NCBI GenBank assembly: GCA_030429735.1
Contig: JAUIET010000003.1
Span: forward strand, 62,001-126,000
Source: Gammaproteobacteria bacterium
GTDB taxonomy: Bacteria > Pseudomonadota > Gammaproteobacteria > Pseudomonadales > JAUIET01
DNA: 64,000 nt
Direction of reading: 5' to 3'
The first letter of the stretch is position 1; the number at the start of each line of letters is the position of its first letter. The translations under genes were made by a program, and so were the position numbers. This document shows, in pieces, positions 42,300-51,255 of the stretch. The notes below the pieces were generated by a model. That model saw only the letters and a program-made list of their open reading frames with translations. It did not search any database and had not been told where the DNA came from.

Positions 42300-43397
42300 A
42301 TGGCAAAAGCAGCAGATTACAAACTAGGGCCTTCAACTTACCCACGCGGCTGGTTTATTGTCGCTGAAAGTTCGGAACTGAAAGATGGACCGCTGGCTGT
42401 TCGGTTTTTCGGCGAAGACTTTGCGCTGTACCGTGGAGAATCAGGCAAGCCCATAATGCTGGACGCCTACTGCGCTCATATGGGCACCCATATCGCGGCC
42501 AGCAAGAGCGCGATGATCGTGCAAACGGGAAAACAAATCGAAGGTGATTCGATTCGTTGTCCTTACCACGGCTGGCGCTATGGGCCTGATGGCCAGGTTG
42601 ACGACATTCCTTATCACGAAGGCGCCTGTCCAAAGTCCGCTGCAATAAAGTCGTATGAAGTACGTGATGTCATGGGTTGCGTGATGATGTGGTTTGATCC
42701 TGAAGGTGGAGCCCCCGACTACGAGCCACCTATGCTTGCCGAATGGAACGACCCACAGTGGATTCGTTGGGAATTGGATCACCTTGGCGAAATTAATCTG
42801 CATGGCCAGGAAATTCTGGACAATATGGCTGATGCGCAGCATCTCGGCCCCACTCACGGTGCACCTTGCGAATATTTTGAAAACGATTTTCGCGACCATT
42901 TGTACATTCAACGCCAGGGTGGTTTTCATCATGGGTATGGAAGCATGCTCACCAGTACAACATGGTATACGGGGCCAGGTATATTATTGTCCAAACAGAA
43001 CTTTGGTGGAGCACAGAGCTTTGAGTTGATTGCCAACACGCCGGTCGACGATGGAGTATCGAAAGTGTGGCACGCCGCGCTGGCAAAAGCGGCCAACAAT
43101 CCACCCAACGACGAAGATTATGAAATGGCCAAGCGAGTTCAAGCAGGTGCATTGCAAGCATTTGCGGCCGACTTCGACGTCTGGCGACATAAACGCTCAG
43201 CGGTACGCATTATTCAGTTACCCAACGATGGGCCCTTCAATAAAGGCCGCAAATGGTACCAGCAATTTTACGCCAACCGTGATCAAGCCAAACAGTTTCA
43301 TGATGACATCAATGGCGTGTATCACATTGACACCCTGGGCAAACCGCCTGCAGCAGAGACGGCAGAGCTGGAAGTCGGCCTGCAATGGAATAATTAA
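42300..43397 (+). CDS. Rieske [2Fe-2S] non-heme iron oxygenase, KshA-like
   Basis: Oxygenase terminal component of 365 residues. The Rieske cluster ligands are C58/H60 (CAHMGTH) and C87/H90 (CPYHGW). The spacing between the pairs (26 residues) is longer than the usual 15-17 of such oxygenases. The mononuclear iron site is N175-D178-H181-H186 (NMADAQHLGPTH). The overall pattern resembles 3-ketosteroid 9-alpha-hydroxylase KshA and cholesterol desaturase-type oxygenases. The ATG at 42300 has GGGAG seven bases upstream. No reductase gene is nearby. It is convergent with the PII-like gene with no spacer at all. Confidence 0.87.
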   Translation: MAKAADYKLGPSTYPRGWFIVAESSELKDGPLAVRFFGEDFALYRGESGKPIMLDAYCAHMGTHIAASKSAMIVQTGKQIEGDSIRCPYHGWRYGPDGQVDDIPYHEGACPKSAAIKSYEVRDVMGCVMMWFDPEGGAPDYEPPMLAEWNDPQWIRWELDHLGEINLHGQEILDNMADAQHLGPTHGAPCEYFENDFRDHLYIQRQGGFHHGYGSMLTSTTWYTGPGILLSKQNFGGAQSFELIANTPVDDGVSKVWHAALAKAANNPPNDEDYEMAKRVQAGALQAFAADFDVWRHKRSAVRIIQLPNDGPFNKGRKWYQQFYANRDQAKQFHDDINGVYHIDTLGKPPAAETAELEVGLQWNN

Positions 43398-44660
43398 TCA
43401 GTGCCGAACCTTGGCAGCTTGGGCAGGCTTCTCTGTTGCTGCCAGGAGTTGCTTACCAACCTTGTTGGCGATAGGTTCAGCGCGATAATTGCGATGCCCA
43501 GGCACATACGATGCTACCAATGGAACCGGCTGTAGAAACATGCATATGTCACAAAGGTCTGCTTCCTCAGCGGCCTGGCGAACATGTGCGGATATGGCTT
43601 GCGCTGTTTGTGCATCCCGAACCGACCGGACAATGGCATATTCCTTGTTGATTTTCGCACCCGCGAGTTCGCAGCCTTCTTCGTTCGCTGCGAAGCGGGC
43701 GTGGCTTATTTGCATGCCCGTAGCGCCGGCCGCCAACATCATCTCGATGAGTTGTTCCACATCGTCACGATCTACCACCGAACAAACACTTACCATGTCT
43801 TTGCGGTAGTTCTGCCGGCAACGCTTAGCCCGCGCCTGCTGGCGACTGCTTTGAACAGCGCTATACGCGCTTTGGTCGCGCCAGTGGGTATGCCCGGACA
43901 AATTGTCGATCGCCGTGATGATTTGCTGCATGTTCGCCTCATAGGCGTGTGCACTCGAACGGCTTGGCAGATTGAACATGCCTCGCGCCAGCGGCATCAT
44001 GAACATGTAGCCACGACCAGGCAGATGCATTTCCGCCGCATTGGCCATAGCGCTGAACACTTCTCTGGAGCGGCCTTCATCCACCAATACGGTAAGAATT
44101 TCCTTGTCGACCTGTTTTGTAATGCGCAGCCAACCAAGATGATCACGCAAACCATGCCCTTCCCCGTAGAAAACGATGGGGCCGTGCGCCCCGGCAGCGA
44201 TGGCCGCTTTGCTGACTGCTCGCGTCTGGTCACGCTCCACAACGCAATAAATCACGCTTAGATCTTCCTTCAAATCCAGCAGCCCAAGGTGCGATTGTTC
44301 TTGCTCGGGTAATGCATCTACAGGCCAGTCATGAAACGCGGACCCTGCCCACACATCGTCACAAGCACTGGCAAACACAGCGCCCGCACCTTGCTGATGC
44401 AACCGACCTTTCTCGATAACGATTGCAATCGCGGTATCCAGCTGCGCAGTCGGAATCAGTAATTGCAGCATTACTTTGGCAGGACTGATGGTCGGTAACA
44501 TTTGCCGATACCACTTATCATGCAATAGCGTTCCTCTCGCGTTCCATAACAACGCGCTGGTTCCTGGGGATTCGATCAAAGACGCAATCACCACGTCAGC
44601 GTATTGCTGCGGCAGGATTGCCGTGAGCTCAGACAATCCTTGTTCAGAATGCGTTTTCAT
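43398..44660 (-). CDS. Protein with three tandem PII-like domains
   Basis: A 420-residue soluble protein. I read three repeats of a PII/GlnK-like ferredoxin fold: about residues 10-105, 134-230 and 288-385. Repeats two and three show it best: a first strand ending in ER or DR (IYCVVERDQ, VCSVVDRDD), a helix to AAGAHG or AAGATG, a T-loop-like segment before ITKQVDKEILTVLVDEG or INKEYAIVRSVRD, a second helix, and a C-terminal strand (GRGYMFMMPLARG, ICMFLQPVPLV). Normal PII is about 112 residues and trimeric, so this may be a single-chain trimer. The start overlaps the DUF1538 gene stop (ATGA), which links the two products. Ligand unknown. Confidence 0.8.
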   Translation of the reverse strand: MKTHSEQGLSELTAILPQQYADVVIASLIESPGTSALLWNARGTLLHDKWYRQMLPTISPAKVMLQLLIPTAQLDTAIAIVIEKGRLHQQGAGAVFASACDDVWAGSAFHDWPVDALPEQEQSHLGLLDLKEDLSVIYCVVERDQTRAVSKAAIAAGAHGPIVFYGEGHGLRDHLGWLRITKQVDKEILTVLVDEGRSREVFSAMANAAEMHLPGRGYMFMMPLARGMFNLPSRSSAHAYEANMQQIITAIDNLSGHTHWRDQSAYSAVQSSRQQARAKRCRQNYRKDMVSVCSVVDRDDVEQLIEMMLAAGATGMQISHARFAANEEGCELAGAKINKEYAIVRSVRDAQTAQAISAHVRQAAEEADLCDICMFLQPVPLVASYVPGHRNYRAEPIANKVGKQLLAATEKPAQAAKVRH

Positions 44661-46591
44661 GACACCACCGCCTCAGCCACTGGCTCTTCTTCTGTATCAT
44701 CTGCTGATAACTCGTCGTTCTTACTGGTCATCAGGCCTACCGCTAACACCGTCATAATGGGGCCAACAGATGCCAGGGCAAGAATGCCAAAACCGTCGCT
44801 CACCCCCGGGATGTTGCCCCCAATTCCAAGGCCCATCGCAAGCACAAGCGGTACCGTGATCGGACCAGTAGTGACACCGGCACTGTCCCAGCCGAAATTA
44901 ACAAAGTCCTCTTTTGAAAACCAGGTGAGTAGCAACACAACCATGTAAGGTGGTACCAGCATCCAGATCAAAGGTAAGTTGTAGGCGATTTTGCAAATGC
45001 CAGCTGCAATACCGAAACCCACACCAATGGCTACGCATTGCATCAGCAATGGCTTGCGAAACGCACCGACCGTGATTTTTTCTACCGTATCACCCAGGGC
45101 ATTCAGCGCAGGCTCAGCCAGTGTGGCACCATAGCCCAGGAAGAACGCAAATAAGATAGCAACCAGCTTACCGGTGTGCTCTGACTCGAACAGTGGCCCT
45201 TCTGCATACTTCATCCCCCAGGGAGTTATTTCTGCGAAGCTTACTGGAACATTTCCGCCGAGTTGCCCCCCCAAAGGCATCAGACCCAGCGCAATACCCA
45301 GGCCAAATAAGCTCATGCCAATTACCGCAAACAAAATTCCGGCCTGCAGCTCTTCGGCACGGTGCAGTGGCTGCTTAAGTACGAAGCGCTGTACGAAGAA
45401 CAGGAAGAGGCACAGCGGTACAATCGCTCTTAGCGCATCGAAAACAGCGGTCTTGGCCTGCTCCGCCAAAGACAAATTGCGATCCCAGCTTTCGTCACTG
45501 AATGCGTGGAAGGTTCGTTCGGATTGCTTGAAGATTCGTACCTCCGGGTTCTGCAACACCAATGCGCCATCAACCAGTTCACTGTCACTGGCGCTAAAGC
45601 TAACGTCGTAGCCATCCGGCAGCTCGCCTGTTTCCAGGTAGCGTTGATACTCGGCCTCACTGACTTTTTCCGGTGGCCGACGTAGCAGTTGGCTGGCATT
45701 GTCATCGCCAACGAGTATTGCCTCACCCGCTGAACTTTCCAGCGAACTTATCAGCTCACCCCGATAGTGTTCCCCACCGTAATAATCCTCGACGTTGTAG
45801 TGGTACAAGGCCAGTAGCAGAACTGCAAGAATGGGAAACAAGGAGGCCAGCGTAACAATGCCAAATCCGGCGTTGTGATCTGAGCCGGAATTGACGATAC
45901 GACACACTCCGATACCCAGAGCAAGCACCAGTGGGACTGTCACCGGACCCGTGGTAACCGCACCACAATCCCAGGCCAAACCAAGAATATCGTTCAGTAA
46001 GCTTGTCTGGCTGAAGTATATGGACAGGCCCAACAGAAGACTGACCGCCGGTATCGCAAGGTATTTGAGAGACCAGCCATAGAAGAAACGCAGCACACCC
46101 AGCAGTACCGCCAACCCGACGCCGACACCAACGGCGCTGACCAGTTCACCCGAGAAGTCATTCAACAAACTGTACAGTAGCGGCGCGGCTTCGGGCTGTA
46201 CCCCGGCTCCCGCGGTTTTCAGAACAGCGATGGCAGGCTCGGCAAATGTGGCTCCGAGGCCCAGTAGAAAAGCGAAGCCGAGGATCAGTACCATGTTGCC
46301 GCTGCGCGGCAGTACCACACCAATGGCTTCGCCAAGTGGCATCAGGCCAACCCGCAGGCCTTCCATAAAGAACATCAGCCCAAGCGCAACAACACCGATC
46401 CCAACCGCAATCATCGCGGAGTAAACAAGTGGTAGATGCAGTACCAGCAATTGAAACAGTATCAGATACGCGACTATGAACCAGATGCTTTTTAACTGGT
46501 CAGTCAAATTACGCTTTGCGTAGGGCAGTAGTAGCCGGTAAGTGTCGCGCCAACCGAGCGTCAATCGGTTGGAATGGGAGTGTGTGCTCAT
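44657..46591 (-). CDS. DUF1538 integral membrane protein, tandem-repeat form
   Basis: A 644-residue polytopic protein with two DUF1538 repeats. Each repeat carries matching motifs: GLRVGLMPLGEAIG and LGIALGLMPLGGQLG, GLGATFAEPAI and GYGATLAEPAL, and WDCGAVTTGPVTVPLVLALGIG and WDSAGVTTGPITVPLVLAMGLG. A hydrophilic insert of about 110 residues (about 262-370) separates the repeats. From memory, two-gene DUF1538 proteins of Halomonas (UmpAB) were reported as sodium/proton antiporters; here both halves are fused. I use the ATG at 46591 (AAGGA upstream) over a TTG eight codons earlier. It is coupled to the triple-PII gene. Confidence 0.88.
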   Translation of the reverse strand: MSTHSHSNRLTLGWRDTYRLLLPYAKRNLTDQLKSIWFIVAYLILFQLLVLHLPLVYSAMIAVGIGVVALGLMFFMEGLRVGLMPLGEAIGVVLPRSGNMVLILGFAFLLGLGATFAEPAIAVLKTAGAGVQPEAAPLLYSLLNDFSGELVSAVGVGVGLAVLLGVLRFFYGWSLKYLAIPAVSLLLGLSIYFSQTSLLNDILGLAWDCGAVTTGPVTVPLVLALGIGVCRIVNSGSDHNAGFGIVTLASLFPILAVLLLALYHYNVEDYYGGEHYRGELISSLESSAGEAILVGDDNASQLLRRPPEKVSEAEYQRYLETGELPDGYDVSFSASDSELVDGALVLQNPEVRIFKQSERTFHAFSDESWDRNLSLAEQAKTAVFDALRAIVPLCLFLFFVQRFVLKQPLHRAEELQAGILFAVIGMSLFGLGIALGLMPLGGQLGGNVPVSFAEITPWGMKYAEGPLFESEHTGKLVAILFAFFLGYGATLAEPALNALGDTVEKITVGAFRKPLLMQCVAIGVGFGIAAGICKIAYNLPLIWMLVPPYMVVLLLTWFSKEDFVNFGWDSAGVTTGPITVPLVLAMGLGIGGNIPGVSDGFGILALASVGPIMTVLAVGLMTSKNDELSADDTEEEPVAEAVVS

Positions 46592-46667
46592 GACCCTGCA
46601 ATCCTTTGCGGGCAATCAGCGGAATGCCATTAGCCCAATACCTACTGGGCTTAACGGCAAGCTGAAG

Positions 46668-48614
46668 TTATTCTTTAATGCGCTGTATAAAATTCAGGCG
46701 GTTCATTAGCAAAGCCTGACCATGACGAGGCAGAAAACGCACATTTTGGATGTAGTGGCTGGCCTCTTCGCTGGCGCTGCGGACCTCATCTTTATTGCCT
46801 CGGCTCACAAACTCAACCTCCGCACTGCCAATCAAACGTGACGCTTGGTGGAAGTCCTGCATTGCGCGCTGCCTTCTTTCCGCCAACATACGCTCTGCCG
46901 TCGAGAAATAACGGGCGTAGCGCTCCTTGAACATGAGTTCAACATTTGCCTTTGGCAGGTCAGTGTCTGATAAATGCAAATCAGGTAGCAGAGCTTCAAA
47001 CTGCTTGCCGATTTCAGACACCGCTTCGCGCTGATCCAATAGTGCTTCGCCATCCAGTTCAGTCGCTTTCTCAACGTCCTCTATCAGTGATCGAGCGCGC
47101 TTCACGGCGGTGCGCTGACGCTGCAGATTATGAAGTTGCTGCTTTCTGTTCGCTACCGCAATGCGGGTCACATCGGCAAGTTGCTGTTTGAGCTCTGCCT
47201 TTTCCTCGCTTCGCATGACACCAATCACCTTCCATTGGTTTCTAATACCCAACATTGCTTCAAGTGAAGCAGACGACGCGGCTTGTCGGCTCAGACTTTC
47301 CATCAGTGCAATCAGTTTACGACCCTTGTCAGCATTGTGGTCGTATTGCTGATGCAGCATTGATTCAATGTTCTTGTAACTGCGTTCAAACAGCTCCTTA
47401 ACCGGTTTGGTCTGCTCCCGCTCCGTTGGTGCATGTGCCTGCCATTGTAGTCTAACAACACCCAGCATAGACTCTACACTTTTCCAATCCATGGCTTTCC
47501 AGTCAGACTCGGCGTAAAAATCTCTCAGCGATTCGGCCAGACTGGTGCGCTTGGCCAGGTTATCCGCCAACTTCTTCGCCAGCGCCGAAAAATACGCTCT
47601 ACTCGGTTCATACGCTTTATCACCAGCAACAGCAAAACGTTGATCAAGATTACTCAGATAGTGTTGGTCTGACAGACTAATGTCTTTCCATTGCTGCCTT
47701 AAGGCCTGAACCCGCTTCGCTCTCACCCGCGGGTCCAGCGTCTCAGCACACAGTTGCTCCATTGCGGCCAGCAAAGCTTCTTTGCGAGCGTTAAGGCTTG
47801 GAATCGGACGTTCACGGTTGCCCTGAGTTAGCGTTGGTACTAATTCAGCGCCCTGCGCGGCTAACTGCTCGGCAGTTGCAGCCGCAGGCAGGTGCGCGTG
47901 CAACGCTTTGGCCGCTGCTGTGACCGCAGTGGGTATTTCGTGCGCGCTCAGCAATCGTGCAGCATCCAACCTCAAGCCCAATTCTTTGACCAGGAACAAC
48001 TGCTGCTCGGCATCCGAGTCAGCGCATTTCAGAAGATGGTCTCTGAACGAGCCATGACGTTGGGTCTGATCGATATGGAAGCGTATCGAAGCGCCCAAGC
48101 GCATGAATAGCTCCCGGTCAGCTTTGTAAACCTGGCGACGGCTCGCCAGAAGCTGCCAGTATTTATCCTGATCATGCAGCGTCATTTGATACTCAGTCCG
48201 CAAGGAATCGGAGTAAGGTCTTTGGCCATAAAGGGCGATCAGCAATTGTTTGCGCGCGGCGATCAGCTCTTGTACGGATTCGAATGTTCTGGTGTCGGAA
48301 AGGATATCCGCCTGAGTGCGGCTTGGCGCGTCATTTGATTCTAAAGGTCCGACCGTTGATTGCGGCAAAGCACTGATTCCGGTGTTCACAGCGTGCACAG
48401 TGCCACTCCGTTGTGCAGCAGCTGGGGCGGCTTGAAACTGAGTTGGTTTCTGTAGAGAGCTAACGCGCGGTTTTGACAAGCGGGCATTGCCGTTGGACTC
48501 ACTGGCACGTTGCAGCTGACGCTGAATGGCGGAATCACGTCCACGGTGCAGTAAAGATACCTGCCCCTGCCTGCGCTCTGCTTCACCAGCACCGTGTGAC
48601 TGACCAATTTTCAT
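46668..48614 (-). CDS. DUF349 domain protein
   Basis: A 648-residue, highly charged, mostly helical cytoplasmic protein. DUF349-like repeats are recognised by the spaced pattern of tryptophan and basic residues: VQALRQQWKDIS, VVRLQWQAHAPT, MLGIRNQWKVIGVM, and the arginine-rich KERYARYFSTAERMLAERRQR near the C-terminus. The first 110 residues are low-complexity (Q, S, A, R). DUF349 proteins of proteobacteria have no firmly known role. It is a single gene with 158 bases upstream, which hold a GC hairpin (48640-48658) but no clear promoter. Confidence 0.82.
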   Translation of the reverse strand: MKIGQSHGAGEAERRQGQVSLLHRGRDSAIQRQLQRASESNGNARLSKPRVSSLQKPTQFQAAPAAAQRSGTVHAVNTGISALPQSTVGPLESNDAPSRTQADILSDTRTFESVQELIAARKQLLIALYGQRPYSDSLRTEYQMTLHDQDKYWQLLASRRQVYKADRELFMRLGASIRFHIDQTQRHGSFRDHLLKCADSDAEQQLFLVKELGLRLDAARLLSAHEIPTAVTAAAKALHAHLPAAATAEQLAAQGAELVPTLTQGNRERPIPSLNARKEALLAAMEQLCAETLDPRVRAKRVQALRQQWKDISLSDQHYLSNLDQRFAVAGDKAYEPSRAYFSALAKKLADNLAKRTSLAESLRDFYAESDWKAMDWKSVESMLGVVRLQWQAHAPTEREQTKPVKELFERSYKNIESMLHQQYDHNADKGRKLIALMESLSRQAASSASLEAMLGIRNQWKVIGVMRSEEKAELKQQLADVTRIAVANRKQQLHNLQRQRTAVKRARSLIEDVEKATELDGEALLDQREAVSEIGKQFEALLPDLHLSDTDLPKANVELMFKERYARYFSTAERMLAERRQRAMQDFHQASRLIGSAEVEFVSRGNKDEVRSASEEASHYIQNVRFLPRHGQALLMNRLNFIQRIKE

Positions 48615-48772
48615 GCCTATGCTCCGCCAAATCGTTGCCGACGGGTGGCAACCACGTCGGTTCTATTGCTGGAACAATTTACCGACTGCTAGCTGATCAA
48701 ACAATAAGCAGCAAAAACAATTAGATAAGTGGCATTAAAATGAGCCTTCCATCGCCAGCTCGGCACCGCTGG

Positions 48773-49762
48773 TCACGAGGTAATGTCAGCCAGGAATTCC
48801 AGCAAGCAGCGATTGACCGCCGCTGAACATTCCAGTTGGACCAGATGCCCAGCATTCGGGATCATTTCGATACGGCGCAAATCAGGAAATTGAGCCCTCA
48901 TCAACGAAATGGGATCATCGCCGTGAAAGTGCTCCAGGTCCACATCGTGCTCGCTGCCAATAAAATACGCAGGCACGGTGCTCTGCAGACCTTCAAATGC
49001 CTTGCGTTGCTGCCATTTCAAATCCATCGACCGGTACCAATTCAGACCACCTGTGAATCCGGACTGCGTGTAGGCCTGGACATAAACCTCAAAATCTTGC
49101 TCGGACAACCATGGCCAAGGCAGGGCCGGGGCTTCTGGCAAAGCGTCGAGATAGGTGACCCCCGGCGGGTGCGCCATAACCTGACCGAAATCATAATCAC
49201 CACTTAAGGCGAAAAACACTCTATGCAGAAACTCTCTGGGTGCGGCGGCCAGATCAGCATCCGCGGGCCCGACAGGACGGAAGTACTCGATATGCAGAAA
49301 GTGGTTCTTGGCCATTTCCGCGTATTCGGTCAGTGGCGGAATATCGGGGTTATGGGGTGCGGCCGGATTCTCAAGACCTATTATTGCCCTGACTCTGTCC
49401 GGCGCTTGCAGGGCCAGATCGTAGACCGCAAAAGCGCCAAAATCCAGGCCTGCAAAGATAGCCTGCTCACACTGCAGATGATCTAACAAGCCAAGCAAGT
49501 CTGCAGTAATCGCATCAACACCATATAAATCTGCACTCAGTGGTGCTTCTGTCTTGCCCATACCACGCATATCTGGCGCCACAACCCGGAAACCGGCTGC
49601 GGCCAATACGGGAATCTGTCGCGCCCAACTGTACCAGGTATGTGGAAAACCATGGCACAGCACTACCACAGGCCCGTTGCCCTGCTCTACGTAGTGCATT
49701 GAAATACCATTAATCGTTTCTTGATGATGCTTTAGCACATTGCTCTCCAAAGACAGTTTCAT
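48773..49762 (-). CDS. Epoxide hydrolase-like alpha/beta hydrolase
   Basis: A 329-residue alpha/beta hydrolase. The oxyanion motif HGFPHTWYSW starts at residue 37, the nucleophile elbow is AGLDFGA with aspartate D107 (aspartate suits epoxide hydrolase or dehalogenase), the acid is probably in IGSEHDVDL and the catalytic histidine in PNAGHLVQLE. The ATG at 49762 is four bases after the MFS exporter stop. A longer frame with a GTG start to 49795 would overlap that gene. Substrate unknown; it could also be a haloalkane dehalogenase relative. Confidence 0.85.
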   Translation of the reverse strand: MKLSLESNVLKHHQETINGISMHYVEQGNGPVVVLCHGFPHTWYSWARQIPVLAAAGFRVVAPDMRGMGKTEAPLSADLYGVDAITADLLGLLDHLQCEQAIFAGLDFGAFAVYDLALQAPDRVRAIIGLENPAAPHNPDIPPLTEYAEMAKNHFLHIEYFRPVGPADADLAAAPREFLHRVFFALSGDYDFGQVMAHPPGVTYLDALPEAPALPWPWLSEQDFEVYVQAYTQSGFTGGLNWYRSMDLKWQQRKAFEGLQSTVPAYFIGSEHDVDLEHFHGDDPISLMRAQFPDLRRIEMIPNAGHLVQLECSAAVNRCLLEFLADITS

Positions 49763-49766
49763 TTGT

Positions 49767-51170
49767 TTACCGATACGCTCTGTAGGCGAGCACACTGGCG
49801 GTTGCTGTAGCTAGCATCGCGAACACAAATGACAGAGTAACCACACTGCCTAACTGGGGATAATTGCTTGGGCTAATATCGGCGTTACCTATGAAGACCA
49901 CCATCAACAACATAACAATAGCCGTGCCCAGCATATTACCCAGGTACCTCGCCAGATTGAGTATTGCGGTAGCTGCACTCAGTCTTTGTGGATTTACCGC
50001 CCCCAATGCCGCGTTGTTATTTGGCGTGGTAAACAGTCCCATTCCGATACCATTGAGTATCATTGCAAACACGATAATACTCAACGCACTACTATTATCA
50101 ACAAATGCCAGTATGGCAAACCCGACAGATACCATACCGCAACCAAAACAAACCAGTGCTCGATCTGAGGTTTTTGAGCCGAGCTTCCCGACAAACAAGC
50201 TGACGGCTGCAATAGTTAGAGTTTGCAACAATATGATCAAGCCAGCTTGCGACGGTGTAAGCGCAAACAAAAACTGCAAAAAAAGGCTCATTAAAAACAC
50301 CATGGTGTAGTTTCCCGCATACACAAAAAAAGCGGAACTAAGGGAGCTCACAAATACCGAGTTTCCACGAATGGAATGCCAGCGTATCAGGGGCGTCGGC
50401 GACCGCTTTAAATGCTGCATAAAAATCCAGGCGGCAAGACAGGCTACCAGCATTAAGCCTGTTGGCACCAGTACTGTATGCAGTTGCGAACTCAGCTTTG
50501 CCGACTCTGCTATCGAGAACACAGCGCTAGTAAGTGCCACACCAAGAATGGCGACACCCGGCCAATCGACAGGCATTGGCTCCTCACTCTTCCACTCCGA
50601 CTTGAGGTAACGCAGTACCAGCAGCACGCAGATAAGTGAAACAGGCACCTGTGCAACAAACACACTTCGCCAACCAAAATACTCTGTTAGAAAACCGCCG
50701 GCGACAGGTCCAAACGATAAACCCAGATAGATCGAAGACGCCGCCAGCGCGAGTGCGGCCGGCCGCTCCTTATCCTGGTAAATACTCGCGATTATCGCCA
50801 TGCCCGTTGCATGCAGCATCGCGGTGGAAATCCCTTGTACAGCGCGGCAGAACACTACCCATTCGATACTGTCAGCGAAGCCCGCCAGTAGATTGCCGAC
50901 ACCAAACAGAATCATTCCAGCAAGATAGACTTTCTTTCGGCCTACCGAGTCGGCATAGCGCCCCATGGGTAGAATAAAGATTGCATTGACTAACAGAAAG
51001 GCCATCGGTATCCAGCTGAGCATAGTTGCGCTGGGACGCAACTCTCTGGCGATATCCGGGATGGCGATCTGAATTGAAGACAGGGTCATGGCAGATTGCG
51101 CACTGCCGAGGCAGACGACAATCAACGCAATCCGTTTGGCAGTATGCAATTGTCGATCGCCTAGTGTCAT
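49767..51170 (-). CDS. MFS transporter, DHA2 (EmrB/QacA) type
   Basis: A 467-residue drug-proton antiporter of the 14-helix group. The MFS loop motif GRYADSVGRKKVYLAG is at residues 70-85, motif C is GLSFGPVAGGFLTEYFGWRSVF, and hydrophobic segments continue to the end. The family exports many hydrophobic compounds; no substrate can be named. It lies four bases before the hydrolase gene and 85 after the hydrolase-family gene at 51256, so it may move a product of that cluster. Confidence 0.9.
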   Translation of the reverse strand: MTLGDRQLHTAKRIALIVVCLGSAQSAMTLSSIQIAIPDIARELRPSATMLSWIPMAFLLVNAIFILPMGRYADSVGRKKVYLAGMILFGVGNLLAGFADSIEWVVFCRAVQGISTAMLHATGMAIIASIYQDKERPAALALAASSIYLGLSFGPVAGGFLTEYFGWRSVFVAQVPVSLICVLLVLRYLKSEWKSEEPMPVDWPGVAILGVALTSAVFSIAESAKLSSQLHTVLVPTGLMLVACLAAWIFMQHLKRSPTPLIRWHSIRGNSVFVSSLSSAFFVYAGNYTMVFLMSLFLQFLFALTPSQAGLIILLQTLTIAAVSLFVGKLGSKTSDRALVCFGCGMVSVGFAILAFVDNSSALSIIVFAMILNGIGMGLFTTPNNNAALGAVNPQRLSAATAILNLARYLGNMLGTAIVMLLMVVFIGNADISPSNYPQLGSVVTLSFVFAMLATATASVLAYRAYR

Positions 51171-51255
51171 CTCAGCTTGCTCGCTGTGCGTGCCTGCAAG
51201 GCTCGGCCGTGAGCGAAACCCGGCTTCATCGCGCGTTTATAACATTCCGCGTAAG

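Noticed and set aside
43584-44261. 225-codon open frame antisense to the triple-PII gene
   Set aside because: It mirrors a coding gene with recognisable repeats and has no ribosome site or domain pattern.
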